Below, piece after piece: positions 8,220 to 16,683 of a stretch of 44,239 bases of DNA. A program made the translations under genes and the position numbers. A model generated the notes under the pieces. It made no database searches, was not told where the DNA came from, and saw only the letters and a list, made by a program, of their open reading frames with translations. Every line of letters begins with the position of its first letter. Position 1 is the first letter of the stretch. Source of the DNA: Mangrovicoccus sp. (GTDB lineage Bacteria; Pseudomonadota; Alphaproteobacteria; Rhodobacterales; Rhodobacteraceae); the NCBI GenBank assembly GCA_025800345.1, contig JAOXSB010000027.1:1-44239 (forward strand), written 5' to 3'.

Positions 8220-8897
8220 TTACGCAGTGGAGCGGAGCCGGGCCCGCAAAAACACACCGGTCATCACAACCCAAACCAGGGCCAATCCAAACCAAGTGAC
8301 GGCATATTGCAAATGATCATTGGGAATGCCCGCGCTATCGACAGGCAGCGGCAAAAGGCCCGGCTGGGCCTGGCTGGTGCTGCGGGCCACGATCAGCACC
8401 GGCTCGGTTTTCAGATGCGCGGCCAAGCTGGGCAGATCGCGGGCGAACCACAGACCCGCTTGCAGATCCGGTTCAGGCGTGTAGCGGTCTTGCTCATCGG
8501 GCCAATGCAAATTGCCCTCTATGGTCATGGCCCCGCCTTCAAGCACGGTGGTTTTGCGCGCCTCGGGCAAAAAGCCACGATCCAGCAATATGCGCCGCCC
8601 ATCGTCCAGCGTGAGCGGGGCAATCACCCGATAGCCGGGCCCCACCCGTTTCAGGCTGGCCTGCACCCGGATTTCTTCCGGCCCCACCTGGCCGCTGACC
8701 CGCACGGGCAAAAACCGGTCACTCTCGGGATTGGGCCGAGCGGGCAAAGCCACGGGTGCCGCCCCGATCCGAGCGTCAATCTGCGCCAAAACATCTTCTT
8801 TCCACTCCAGCCGCTGAAGCTGCCACAGCCCCAGCCAGACCAGCAGCGCCGCGCCCGCCAGCCCAAAGAGCAATGGAAAGATGATACGGCCCAGCAT
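8220..8897 (-). CDS. SURF1 family cytochrome oxidase assembly protein
   Basis: Inner-membrane factor that helps insert heme a into subunit I of aa3 oxidase. The frame continues upstream to 8987, but ATG 8897 is chosen: GGGAGG lies 5 bases before it, and the hydrophobic helix starts at once (LGRIIFPLLFGLAGAALLVW). That gives 225 residues with two membrane helices (about 3-25 and 198-218) flanking a periplasmic domain. Family motifs include GLWQLQRLEWK, LDRGFLP and LQYAVTWFGLA. In many relatives surf1 follows ctaE directly; here about 4 kb of other genes separates them, so it needs its own promoter in the gap shared with the divergent methyltransferase. Confidence 0.92.
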   Translation of the reverse strand: MLGRIIFPLLFGLAGAALLVWLGLWQLQRLEWKEDVLAQIDARIGAAPVALPARPNPESDRFLPVRVSGQVGPEEIRVQASLKRVGPGYRVIAPLTLDDGRRILLDRGFLPEARKTTVLEGGAMTIEGNLHWPDEQDRYTPEPDLQAGLWFARDLPSLAAHLKTEPVLIVARSTSQAQPGLLPLPVDSAGIPNDHLQYAVTWFGLALVWVVMTGVFLRARLRSTA

Positions 8898-9072
8898 CCC
8901 GGCCTCCCAACAGATCGGCCCGTCGATACGCCCCAGCGGCGGAAAACACAAATCCCGCAAGCGATATGGCCATAAAGCGCTTGGCAACTGCGGCGCAGGA
9001 TAGAAAAACTAGGCCTCGATGAAGACCACAAAGCCCGCCCTAGGGCCGCCGCGCGCGCGAAAGAAATGGGCG

Positions 9073-9918
9073 ATGTTTGAAGATCTGGAGAAAATCCACA
9101 CCAAACCTGGCGTGTTTGAGGTCTATACCGCCCAATCTCTGTGGGCCGAGGCCCATCGCGCGCAGCAGATGCTGCAGTTTCATCTGGATGGGCAGATTGA
9201 TGTCTCGTCCAGAAATCACGTGTTCTTAGATCGCTCTTCCGCCTGGATCACCAAACAGTTCGACCTGGGCCCGGGCAAAACCGTCTGCGATTTCGGGTGT
9301 GGACCGGGTCTTTATACCGCGCGCTTGGCGGCATCCGGCGCTCGGGTAAGCGGCATTGATTTCTCGCACAGCTCTATCACCTATGCCCGCGCGCAAGCCG
9401 CAAAGGCAGGGCTGCCCATCAGCTATCACGAAGGCAATTATCTGGAATTCATCCCCCAGCAGCGCTTTGATCTTATCACCATGATCATGTGCGATTATTG
9501 CGCGCTCAGCCCAGAACAGCGGCAAAAACTGTTGGGAATTTGGCGTGATTGCCTTGGGGATGACGGCGCGATCTTGCTTGATGTGTATTCCATGGCCGCC
9601 TTCGCCCGCCGTGAAGAAACAAGCTTTTGCGAGAAAAACCAGCTTGGCCATTTCTGGTATGCGGAAGATTATTATGCCTTTGTGAACAGCTTCAAATACG
9701 AAAGCGAGGCCGTCATGCTGGACAAATACAGCCTCTTTCCAGCCCGGGGCAAACCCGAGACAGTGTATAATTGGCTGCAATATTTCAGCCTCGAGAGCCT
9801 GAGCGCAGAGCTTGCGCAAGCGGGCCTTCAGATCGATCAGAGTTTCCGCGATGTGGCCGGGCAGCCCTTTTCACCCGAGCACGATGAATTTGCGGTGATC
9901 ATCAAAAAACTGGCCTAG
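9073..9918 (+). CDS. Class I SAM-dependent methyltransferase
   Basis: Rossmann-fold methyltransferase of unknown substrate. Counted from ATG 9073 (281 residues), the SAM-binding motif I is VCDFGCGPG at 71-79, followed by a GIDFS acidic motif and an ILLDVYSM strand. An ATG at 9019 would add 18 basic residues; 9073 is preferred because the family usually begins with an MFE-x-LEKI-type start, and GAAAG-like bases precede it. Parts of the gene are near 47-48% GC by hand count of single lines, lower than the flanking genes. It is the first of three genes lying between surf1 and ctaE. The methyltransferase call is firm; the function is not known. Confidence 0.85.
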   Translation: MFEDLEKIHTKPGVFEVYTAQSLWAEAHRAQQMLQFHLDGQIDVSSRNHVFLDRSSAWITKQFDLGPGKTVCDFGCGPGLYTARLAASGARVSGIDFSHSSITYARAQAAKAGLPISYHEGNYLEFIPQQRFDLITMIMCDYCALSPEQRQKLLGIWRDCLGDDGAILLDVYSMAAFARREETSFCEKNQLGHFWYAEDYYAFVNSFKYESEAVMLDKYSLFPARGKPETVYNWLQYFSLESLSAELAQAGLQIDQSFRDVAGQPFSPEHDEFAVIIKKLA

Positions 9919-9972
9919 CCCCTTGGCGGTATGTGCAGCCGAAAATCGCAAGCGGATCTGGCCCCACAGGGC

Positions 9973-11454
9973 TCATAGCTCTGCCTCGGCCCGGGCCAGG
10001 CGAAAGGCCACATAATATTTCAAGATATTGCGCACATAGCGCACGGGCTCTTGGCTGACCTGGGCCGCCATGGCGATCTCCACATTATCGAACCAGCGAT
10101 CCCGGTCGAGCCCCATTTGATCGGCCCGATTGCGCGCTCGGATCAAATTCGCAGGCCCCGCATTATAAGCAGCCAAGCTCAACAACATGCGATCCTCATC
10201 GCCAATCCCCGGCTCATCCTGCAAGCGTTCGCGCATATGCGCCAAATACCGCGCCGCGGCCTGAATATTTCCCTCAAGCGTTTGGAAATCAGCCACATCC
10301 ACCGCTGGATCCTTAGCGGTGTTCGGCATGACCTGCATGATCCCCACCGCCCCGCGATGGCTGACGCTGTCATGATCCAGCCCGGATTCCTGATAGCCCT
10401 GCGCCGCCAGCAGCAACCAATCAAACCCATATGTCTCGCCATATTTGCGAAACAGCGGCTCCACCTCATCCAGCCGGCTCTCCCCGGCCCCCGCCTCGGC
10501 CTTGTCCAGCCAATGGGCATCTTGCACATAACGGTTCAGGATCACATTGCCCAACAGCGTGCCTTTGGCCGCGATCTCCATATAGCCCGCCACCGCCTTG
10601 GCCAATTGCGGGCTGTTCTTGCGATGCACCCAAACATAGCTGCCCCCTTCGGCCAAAGGCACCGCCTCATGCAAGCGGATCTCATGGGGGCGCTGCGCCG
10701 CATAGGCCTGGGCAAAGGGGCTGTCGGCCACGATCGCCTCGAAACTGCCGCTGGCCACCAGATCAAGCATATCCTCACTGCGCAGGCCGGGATCTGCGGC
10801 CACCATCTGAAAAACCGGCTTGCCTTGCGCGGCCCGCGCCGCGTTCAGCGCCGTGACCCGATCCCAAAAGCTGGTGGCCGGGCGCACATGCAAAGTCAGC
10901 CCCACAAGATCCTCCAAGCTTTGCGCGGCCGGGTGATCCTCGGCGGTGACGATCAGCTCTGCCACATCGCTGCGAAAGGGCGGGCTGAAATCAAACCGGG
11001 CGGCGCGGGCCTCGGTGGCGGTGATCAGCCCTGCGGCCATATCTGCGCGCCCTTCGGCCAGCAATTCCAACACGAGGCTGCGGCTGGTGGGCAAGATCAT
11101 CACCTGCAATTCCTCGGCGCCGGGGATGTTTGCCGCCAAATAGCGGCCAAACTCCTCCACCAATTCCGCGCTGGCCCCGCGCCGCTCTGACCCATCAAGA
11201 TACAGGGTCGGCAGGCTCACCGGGATGGCGACGCGCAAAAACCCCCGCTCAATCGCCCCGTCCAAATCCCCCTGCCAAGGGGCCAGAGCCAGATCGAGCA
11301 ATTGCGCGCCCTCGCCCTCAATCTCCATCTCCGGCAGCGTTGCAATGGGCGTTTGCTCAGGGGCGGGATCATGCAGCAGCGACCACGATAAAATGATGCC
11401 CAGCACAACAACCAGGCCAAGCCCGCCCAATGCCCATCCAAGATTTCCGCGCAT
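9973..11454 (-). CDS. Membrane-bound lytic transglycosylase with substrate-binding domain (MltF-like)
   Basis: Architecture as in E. coli MltF. An N-terminal membrane helix (about 7-27) anchors the protein to the periplasmic side. A family 3 solute-binding domain (about 65-310) follows, with RVAIPVSLP and LLAEGRADMAAGLITAT. A C-terminal SLT domain spans about 330-490. The catalytic glutamate is in GYQESGLD (residue 356 from ATG 11454), followed by GIMQVMPNTA and LAAYNAGPANL. ATG 11454 is preferred to GTG 11457, since GGGGG lies 7 bases upstream. In MltF the binding domain senses muropeptides and controls the lytic domain; that role is inferred here. It lies divergent to the KAP gene. Confidence 0.92.
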   Translation of the reverse strand: MRGNLGWALGGLGLVVVLGIILSWSLLHDPAPEQTPIATLPEMEIEGEGAQLLDLALAPWQGDLDGAIERGFLRVAIPVSLPTLYLDGSERRGASAELVEEFGRYLAANIPGAEELQVMILPTSRSLVLELLAEGRADMAAGLITATEARAARFDFSPPFRSDVAELIVTAEDHPAAQSLEDLVGLTLHVRPATSFWDRVTALNAARAAQGKPVFQMVAADPGLRSEDMLDLVASGSFEAIVADSPFAQAYAAQRPHEIRLHEAVPLAEGGSYVWVHRKNSPQLAKAVAGYMEIAAKGTLLGNVILNRYVQDAHWLDKAEAGAGESRLDEVEPLFRKYGETYGFDWLLLAAQGYQESGLDHDSVSHRGAVGIMQVMPNTAKDPAVDVADFQTLEGNIQAAARYLAHMRERLQDEPGIGDEDRMLLSLAAYNAGPANLIRARNRADQMGLDRDRWFDNVEIAMAAQVSQEPVRYVRNILKYYVAFRLARAEAEL

Positions 11455-11643
11455 CACTGCACCCCCAGAAAATTGGCCTCACTTAAATCACCTGTTTTGA
11501 GGCTAGCAGAGTGCCCAAGACCCGTCACCTACTACGCAACAATAGGCCGGGTTTTCAGGGTTTAACGGCGCATAGGGATGCTTCACAATTCTCGCAAAGC
11601 CTGCGCAATATCCGTGAAACCCTCCCAATCACTTGAGAATCCC

Positions 11644-13017
11644 ATGCGATTTGCCCCGAAAGAAGACGATATCACCATCGGCGAGACAGGCTTTGAGGAG
11701 AATGACATTTTAGGCCGCAAAGCCATCGGCAAGGAATTGTCCGAGCGCCTAGAGCGGTTCGAAGACCCCATCGTAGTGGCCCTGGATAATGGCTGGGGCA
11801 CGGGGAAAAGCTATTTTCTCAAACGCTGGGTGGGCGCGCATATGAACGAGCCCGGGCACAAGGCCCAAACGCTCTATTTCGATGCGTTCGAGCATGATTA
11901 TATGGCCGACCCGCTGGTGGCGCTGGTCAGTGCGCTGGTCAATGCCTTGCCCGATCCCAGCACGGGAGAACGGATCATTGACGCAGGCAAGAAGCTGGCC
12001 AAGCCATTGGCGCGCGCCGCGGTCAATCTGCTGACTTTTGGCGCACAAGAAGCGCTCGATGACATGGGCGATGTGCTTGCAGAAGCGGTTTCCGGGGAGG
12101 CCATTCGCGCCGTCGATGATCTGTGGCAACGTGAACAAAGCCGCAAAGCGGCAATGGAAGAGTTTCGCGCAGCGCTCAAGGAACTCACTGAAAACGGTGA
12201 GAAGCCGCTGATCATCGTGGTGGATGAACTGGACCGCTGCCGCCCGGATTACGCGCTAGAGCTGCTGGAAATCATCAAGCATTTTTTCTCGGTGGACCGG
12301 GTGCATTTCGTGCTGGGGGTCAATCTCAAAGCCTTGGAGAACAGCGTCAAAGCCCGCTACGGGGCCGAGATCGACGCCAGCGCCTATCTGCAAAAATTTC
12401 TTAGTTTTACCATGAGCCTGCCGGACCACATCGGGGATGCTAACCGTACGCCAGCGGTCATCAAATATGTGGAATACCTCGGTAAGAAAGTGAACCTGGA
12501 TTCCGGGCTACTTGCCGAAATAAGGTCTCAGTTTTCGGTGTTAGTACCCGCGAATCGAATTTCGATAAGAGAAACCCAGAAGATTGTCGCAACGGCTTCT
12601 TTGCTGCCTTTGCATGCGCATGGAAAACCCATTGACACCCTTCGGCGACGTCTTTCCGTGACTTTAATTATAGCCAAGATTTCGCAAAATAGTCTCTTCC
12701 ACAAGCTGGTTACGAATTCGTTCAGTTCAGAAGACATCCATGAATTTCTTGGCCCTGCGGAAATGCTAACGCCGTCAACCCAAACCAGAAGGCGCGTAAC
12801 GCGCGAAGACCTTATTGACACTTGGGGCAGCGTTCGCGCTGGCGGCAGTATACGGGATGAACCAGAGCTATCCCGTTTTATTGATCCTGTCTCTGTCTAT
12901 CAGTCACTATCATCTGAAATGGACTTAAGTGACATCGGACAGCTTCCCCATTGGATTGACGAGCACTGGCTCAGCACTTTCAACATCCCCGAAACGGCCT
13001 CTGACCCGAATACCTAA
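11644..13017 (+). CDS. KAP family P-loop NTPase, mosaic composition
   Basis: KAP proteins are STAND-related P-loop NTPases; members include PifA (phage exclusion by plasmid F) and animal Kidins220/ARMS. From ATG 11644 (457 residues), the domain opens with FEENDILGRK, Walker A is GWGTGKS (Lys55) and Walker B is LIIVVDELDRCRP (Asp194/Glu195), all diagnostic. An upstream in-frame ATG (11578) would add 22 residues but has poor RBS spacing. Many KAP proteins carry membrane helices between Walker A and B; here that segment is only mildly hydrophobic, so the protein looks soluble. The first part is about 55-62% GC, while lines sampled from about 12480 onward are near 37-48%, as if the C-terminal region came from elsewhere. 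It stands alone on the plus strand. A defence or stress role is inference. Confidence 0.85.
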   Translation: MRFAPKEDDITIGETGFEENDILGRKAIGKELSERLERFEDPIVVALDNGWGTGKSYFLKRWVGAHMNEPGHKAQTLYFDAFEHDYMADPLVALVSALVNALPDPSTGERIIDAGKKLAKPLARAAVNLLTFGAQEALDDMGDVLAEAVSGEAIRAVDDLWQREQSRKAAMEEFRAALKELTENGEKPLIIVVDELDRCRPDYALELLEIIKHFFSVDRVHFVLGVNLKALENSVKARYGAEIDASAYLQKFLSFTMSLPDHIGDANRTPAVIKYVEYLGKKVNLDSGLLAEIRSQFSVLVPANRISIRETQKIVATASLLPLHAHGKPIDTLRRRLSVTLIIAKISQNSLFHKLVTNSFSSEDIHEFLGPAEMLTPSTQTRRRVTREDLIDTWGSVRAGGSIRDEPELSRFIDPVSVYQSLSSEMDLSDIGQLPHWIDEHWLSTFNIPETASDPNT

Positions 13018-13048
13018 ACGCAAACTGCCCGGCGCTATGGCCGGGCAG
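13016..13048 (-). terminator. Terminator after ctaE
   Basis: A perfect 9-bp stem CTGCCCGGC (13025-13033)/GCCGGGCAG (13040-13048) has a 6-nt loop. Read on the minus strand it is followed by TTTGCGTTT, whose last bases overlap the stop codon of the KAP gene. It should end the cta transcript before the inserted genes. On the plus strand only GTGTTT follows, so it may work weakly in both directions. Confidence 0.7.
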
Positions 13049-13080
13049 GTGTTTGGGCGCATGGGGGCAAGCAGGCCTTG

Positions 13081-13881
13081 TTAGCCGCCCCAGATATAGA
13101 TGGCGGCAAAGAGGAACAGCCAGACCACATCCACGAAATGCCAATACCAGGCGGCGGCCTCGAACCCGATATGTTGCTCGGGGGTGAAATGGCCGCGCAT
13201 CACCCGCAGCAAGCAGATGAACAGAAAGATCGTGCCGATGATCACATGGGCGCCGTGGAACCCCGTCGCCATAAAGAAATTCGCCCCATAAATATTGCCC
13301 GCAAAGCCAAAGGCCGCGTGGCTGTATTCATAGGCTTGGAAAAAGGTGAAGAGCACGCCCAGGGCAATCGCCAAGGCCAGGCCCATTTTCACGTCTTTGC
13401 GGTTATCTTCATGCACCAGCGCATGGTGCGCCCAAGTGGCCGCCGCGCCAGAGCATAGCAAAATCAGCGTGTTGATCAGCGGCAAATGCCAAGGATCAAA
13501 GGTCTCGATCCCCGCCGGGGGCCATTGCCCATCCACCGCCGGGCTGTCCGGCCCCATCGGGTACATGGCGTGTTTGAAAAACGACCAGAACCAAGCGGCA
13601 AAGAACATCACTTCGGACATGATGAACAAGATAAACCCGTATCGCAGCCCGATCTGCACCACTGGGGTGTGATCGCCCGCATGGTTCTCGGCGATGGTTT
13701 CCGACCACCAGCCGAACATCACATACAGCACCATGACAAGGCCCGCCAGGAACAGCCAAGGGCCGCTGCCATGCATCCAAAGCACCGCGCCAAAGAGCAT
13801 GACAAATGCCCCAATCGAGCCAAAGAAGGGCCAGATTGAAGGGGGTAGGATATGGTAATCGTGGTTCTTTTCGTGGGCCAT
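13081..13881 (-). CDS. ctaE: Cytochrome c oxidase subunit III
   Basis: Seven-helix inner-membrane subunit of aa3 oxidase that stabilises the catalytic core and proton uptake. The 266-residue protein contains the subunit III signatures [16 protein letters not shown] near the start, [38 protein letters not shown] and the terminal [18 protein letters not shown] precedes the ATG by 5 bases. It is the last gene of the ctaC-ctaB-coxF-ctaG-ctaE operon, 19 bases after ctaG, and a terminator follows. Subunit I (ctaD) is not in the window; in this group it usually lies elsewhere. Confidence 0.97.
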   Translation of the reverse strand: MAHEKNHDYHILPPSIWPFFGSIGAFVMLFGAVLWMHGSGPWLFLAGLVMVLYVMFGWWSETIAENHAGDHTPVVQIGLRYGFILFIMSEVMFFAAWFWSFFKHAMYPMGPDSPAVDGQWPPAGIETFDPWHLPLINTLILLCSGAAATWAHHALVHEDNRKDVKMGLALAIALGVLFTFFQAYEYSHAAFGFAGNIYGANFFMATGFHGAHVIIGTIFLFICLLRVMRGHFTPEQHIGFEAAAWYWHFVDVVWLFLFAAIYIWGG

Positions 13882-13900
13882 ACTGTCCTCCGTCCCGCGC

Positions 13901-14482
13901 TCAGTTCACCGCGCTGGCTGTGGGGTTTGCAAGCGCCGCCTGCTCTTGCGGCAGGTCGGTCTCGTAAAAGGTGTAAGAAAGGGTGATCGTGTGCAGGAAT
14001 TTACCTTCGCGATCCGTGGTGATCTCGGGATCCACAAAGAAAGTCACCGGCATCTGCACCCGCTCCCCCGGTTGCAGCACCTGCATTTCAAAGCAAAAAC
14101 AGTCGATCTTGGTGAAAAACCCGCCGGCCGCATAGGGGGCGACATTATAGCTGGCGGTGCCCGCGATCGGGCGATCGGTCGGGTTATAGGCCTCATAAAA
14201 TGCCAGGCCGGTTTCGCCGATGCGGATCTCCATCTCCCGCTGCAACGGGGTGAACTCCCAGGGCATGTCGCGCTCTTTTGAGGCGTCAAAGCGCACAATC
14301 ATGGTTTGATCCAGCACCTGATCGGCCCCTTGGCTGGCCACGCCAGTGGCCCCGCCAAAGCCGGTGACCCGGCAAAACCAGTCGTAAAATGGCACCGAGG
14401 CCCAGGCCAGCGCGCCCATCACCAGCACCACCCCCACGGTTTGGGCCGCAGTGCGGGTGGTTGGAGCAAGCTTGCCCATCAT
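13901..14482 (-). CDS. ctaG: Cytochrome c oxidase copper-assembly protein (Cox11)
   Basis: Membrane-anchored copper chaperone that delivers Cu to the CuB site of subunit I. 193 residues: one N-terminal membrane helix (about 13-32), then a periplasmic immunoglobulin-like domain with the copper-binding pair Cys128/Cys130 (CFCF) and the conserved Cys37 just after the helix (WFCRVTG). [15 protein letters not shown] is a family hallmark. The start overlaps the preceding small gene by ATGA; a second ATG follows directly. Confidence 0.96.
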   Translation of the reverse strand: MMGKLAPTTRTAAQTVGVVLVMGALAWASVPFYDWFCRVTGFGGATGVASQGADQVLDQTMIVRFDASKERDMPWEFTPLQREMEIRIGETGLAFYEAYNPTDRPIAGTASYNVAPYAAGGFFTKIDCFCFEMQVLQPGERVQMPVTFFVDPEITTDREGKFLHTITLSYTFYETDLPQEQAALANPTASAVN

Positions 14483-14667
14483 TCTGCCTCGATCAGCGCC
14501 GGGCGCGCCACATGATCATAGGCTTGCAGATCCGCGCCGGTGGTGACTTTGGCGATGGTCAGGCCAAAGACGATGGCCACAAAGGCGATCAGCACCACCC
14601 CAAGCCCTAGATTACGCCCCCAGCGGCGGTGATGCAGTTCATGAGTGGTGCGGTCAAAACCAGACAT
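14479..14667 (-). CDS. Small single-helix membrane protein of the cta operon (CoxF-like)
   Basis: A 62-residue protein between ctaB and ctaG. It has a histidine/arginine-rich N-terminus (HELHHRRWGRN), one membrane helix (about 19-41) and a short outer tail. The ATG shares one base with the ctaB stop (TGATG), and its own stop overlaps the ctaG start (ATGA), so it is tightly coupled to both. A small protein at this position is known in Paracoccus and Rhodobacter cta operons and is sometimes called CoxF. The exact function is unknown; an assembly role is likely from position. Confidence 0.82.
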   Translation of the reverse strand: MSGFDRTTHELHHRRWGRNLGLGVVLIAFVAIVFGLTIAKVTTGADLQAYDHVARPALIEAE

Positions 14668-15611
14668 CAGAACATCCCCCAGCCTGTTTGCGCCAGGGCC
14701 GCATCCATCAGCAGCGCCCCGAAATGCAGGAACAAATACCATAGCGACAGGCGGAAGAACCGTTTCTCCACCCGGTGATCATCCGCCGTGCAGGCCGCGT
14801 CATCGCGCCGCCAGATCCGCACGGCCCCGATGACAAAGCGTGTATTCAGCACCAATGCGGCAATCAGATAGGCAGGCCCGGCAATGGGCGTGGCCAGCAG
14901 CGCCAAAGAGACCGGCACCAAAAGCAGCGTATAGGCGAGAATATGGCGGCGCGTGGCATCGCGCCCATGGGTGACGGGCAGCATCGGCACGCCCGCATCG
15001 CCATAATCGGATTTCATGAACAGCGCGAGGGACCAGAAATGCGGCGGCGTCCAGACAAAGATCAGCCCGAACATCAGTACGCTTTCCAAAGATACCCCGC
15101 CCGTGGCCACGGCCCAACCGATCATCGGTGGAAAGGCCCCTGCCGCGCCGCCGATCACGATATTCTGCGGCGTCCAGCGCTTTAGCCACATGGTGTAGAT
15201 CACCACATAGAAGAAAATCGTGAAGGCCAGCAGCCCCGCCGCCACCAGATTGGCGGCCAGGCCCAGCATCACCACCGCGATGCCAGATAAGGCAAGCCCA
15301 AGGGCCAGAGCCTCGCCGCGGGCAATGCGCCCGGCTGGGATCGGGCGTTTGCGGGTGCGTTTCATCACCGCGTCAATATCCGCATCATACCACATATTCA
15401 GCGCCCCAGAGGCCCCGCCCCCAAGGGCGATGAACAATATGGCAGTGAAGGCGATCATCGGGTGCACCGGGTTCGGGGCCACAAGCAGCCCCACCAAAGC
15501 GGTGAAGACCACGAGGCTCATCACCCTGGGTTTGAGCAATGCAATATAGTCACGAAATTCCGGTTCGGCACTGCGCTCCGGGCTGGCTGCGTAAAGGCTC
15601 GCATCCGTCAT
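14667..15611 (-). CDS. ctaB: Protoheme IX farnesyltransferase (heme O synthase)
   Basis: Polytopic UbiA-family enzyme that adds the farnesyl chain to heme B, giving heme O, the precursor of heme A. 314 residues. The Mg-diphosphate motif is NMWYDADID (Asn72, Asp76, Asp80), KPRVMSLVVFTAL is the family N-terminus, and TPPHFWSLAL plus DAGVPMLPVTHG mark the second half. AGGAG lies 9 bases before the ATG. It lies 25 bases after ctaC in the same orientation. Confidence 0.97.
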   Translation of the reverse strand: MTDASLYAASPERSAEPEFRDYIALLKPRVMSLVVFTALVGLLVAPNPVHPMIAFTAILFIALGGGASGALNMWYDADIDAVMKRTRKRPIPAGRIARGEALALGLALSGIAVVMLGLAANLVAAGLLAFTIFFYVVIYTMWLKRWTPQNIVIGGAAGAFPPMIGWAVATGGVSLESVLMFGLIFVWTPPHFWSLALFMKSDYGDAGVPMLPVTHGRDATRRHILAYTLLLVPVSLALLATPIAGPAYLIAALVLNTRFVIGAVRIWRRDDAACTADDHRVEKRFFRLSLWYLFLHFGALLMDAALAQTGWGMF

Positions 15612-15636
15612 GGGCTGGCGCTCCTATGTCAGACGC

Positions 15637-16485
15637 TTAGCGCGATGCGAGATCAATGGCGGGGATGCTGCCCGCATATTCCGCCTTGGCATCATCAAGC
15701 CAAGAGGCATAGACATCCTCGCTCACCACTTTGACGGTGATGGGCATATAGGCGTGATCTTTGCCGCAAAGCTCAGAGCATTGGCCGAAATAAACGCCTT
15801 CTTTCTCGGCGTTAAACCACAGCTCAGCCAAACGGCCCGGCACCGCGTCTTGCTTCACACCAAAGGCCGGCACGGTCCAAGAATGAATCACATCCCCGCC
15901 GGTCACTTGCATCACAACGGTTTTGCCCTTGGGCACCACAACGGCGGTATCCGTGGCCAGCAGATATTCATCATCGGAATAGCCATAATCGGCCAATTCT
16001 TCCCGGGGCAGCATCAGGCTGTCAAAAGCAAAGCCATCATCCACATATTCATAGCCCCAATACCACTGATACCCCGTGACTTTGATGGTGATATCGGCCT
16101 GGGGCATTTCCTGCTGTTTGAACAAGACCGGCAGGGAAAACGCGCCGATCATCACAAGGATCAGAATCGGCACGATGGTCCAAGCGATCTCTAGCGGCGA
16201 GTTATGGGTGAATGTGGCCGGTTTGGGATTGGCCCGTTCATTATAGCAAATAATGACCCAAGCCAGCAGCCCCACCACGAACATGCAAATCGCGGCGATG
16301 ATCACCAGAATAAAGCCATCAAGCCATTGCAGATCTCTCGCCAATTCTGTCGCGGCAGGTTGAAACCCCAGGCCTCGCGGCTCTGGCTTTCCGATAACCT
16401 CAAGATTTTCCAGACTTTGCTGGGCCATCACGGCAGAGGCACTCACACCAAAAAACGCGGTGAAACACGGCAATTGAAATCGCAT
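15637..16485 (-). CDS. ctaC: Cytochrome c oxidase subunit II
   Basis: Holds the CuA centre that takes electrons from cytochrome c. The 282-residue precursor has a signal peptide (cleavage near AVMA, residue 21) and two membrane helices (about 57-80 and 100-122). A periplasmic cupredoxin domain has CuA ligands His201, Cys236, Cys240, His244 and Met247 ([14 protein letters not shown]). YQWYWGYEY is the aromatic electron-entry patch. AGGA precedes the ATG by 9 bases. It is the first gene of the cta operon, with a recognisable promoter upstream. Confidence 0.97.
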   Translation of the reverse strand: MRFQLPCFTAFFGVSASAVMAQQSLENLEVIGKPEPRGLGFQPAATELARDLQWLDGFILVIIAAICMFVVGLLAWVIICYNERANPKPATFTHNSPLEIAWTIVPILILVMIGAFSLPVLFKQQEMPQADITIKVTGYQWYWGYEYVDDGFAFDSLMLPREELADYGYSDDEYLLATDTAVVVPKGKTVVMQVTGGDVIHSWTVPAFGVKQDAVPGRLAELWFNAEKEGVYFGQCSELCGKDHAYMPITVKVVSEDVYASWLDDAKAEYAGSIPAIDLASR

Positions 16486-16582
16486 CAGCGGGCATCCTGT
16501 TTTAAGTCCGCGGTCCTCCCCCCTCCCTATAGTGAGGCCGGCCGCAGGAAGCTTGCGTTCTGTCCTGTGCAGTCTTTCCTTT

Positions 16583-16611
16583 ATTGTATCGCTGCTTGGG
16601 ACAGCTTTAAG
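16583..16611 (-). promoter_or_regulatory. Candidate sigma-70 promoter of the cta operon
   Basis: On the minus strand, CTTAAA (16611-16606; 3 of 6 matches to the -35 consensus) is followed by a 17-base spacer and TACAAT (16588-16583; 5 of 6 matches to -10). Transcription would begin near 16576, leaving a leader of about 90 bases before ctaC. Confidence 0.45.
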
Positions 16612-16620
16612 TTGGAGCGT

Positions 16621-16637
16621 AGAGACATTAGGTCTCT
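16621..16637. promoter_or_regulatory. Inverted repeat upstream of the cta promoter
   Basis: AGAGAC-ATTAG-GTCTCT is a perfect 6-bp palindrome with a 5-base centre. It lies about 45-61 bases upstream of the inferred ctaC start point, just outside the -35 element, where an activator would sit. The binding protein is not identified. Confidence 0.4.
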
Positions 16638-16655
16638 CACGTCAAGCCAAGCTGT

Positions 16656-16669
16656 TTGATCTACATCAA
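16656..16669. promoter_or_regulatory. FNR/FnrL box
   Basis: TTGAT-CTAC-ATCAA matches the FNR consensus TTGAT-N4-ATCAA at all ten defined positions. Its right arm abuts and partly overlaps the AAGGA ribosome-binding site of tldD, and its centre is about 87 bases upstream of the inferred ctaC start point. The position next to tldD fits repression of tldD better than activation; an upstream effect on ctaC is also possible. Confidence 0.65.
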
Positions 16670-16683
16670 GGACAAAGCCGCGC

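Noticed and set aside
7647-8975. 442-residue open frame antisense to thrC and surf1
   Set aside because: Spans two real genes on the other strand; composition is typical of antisense shadow.
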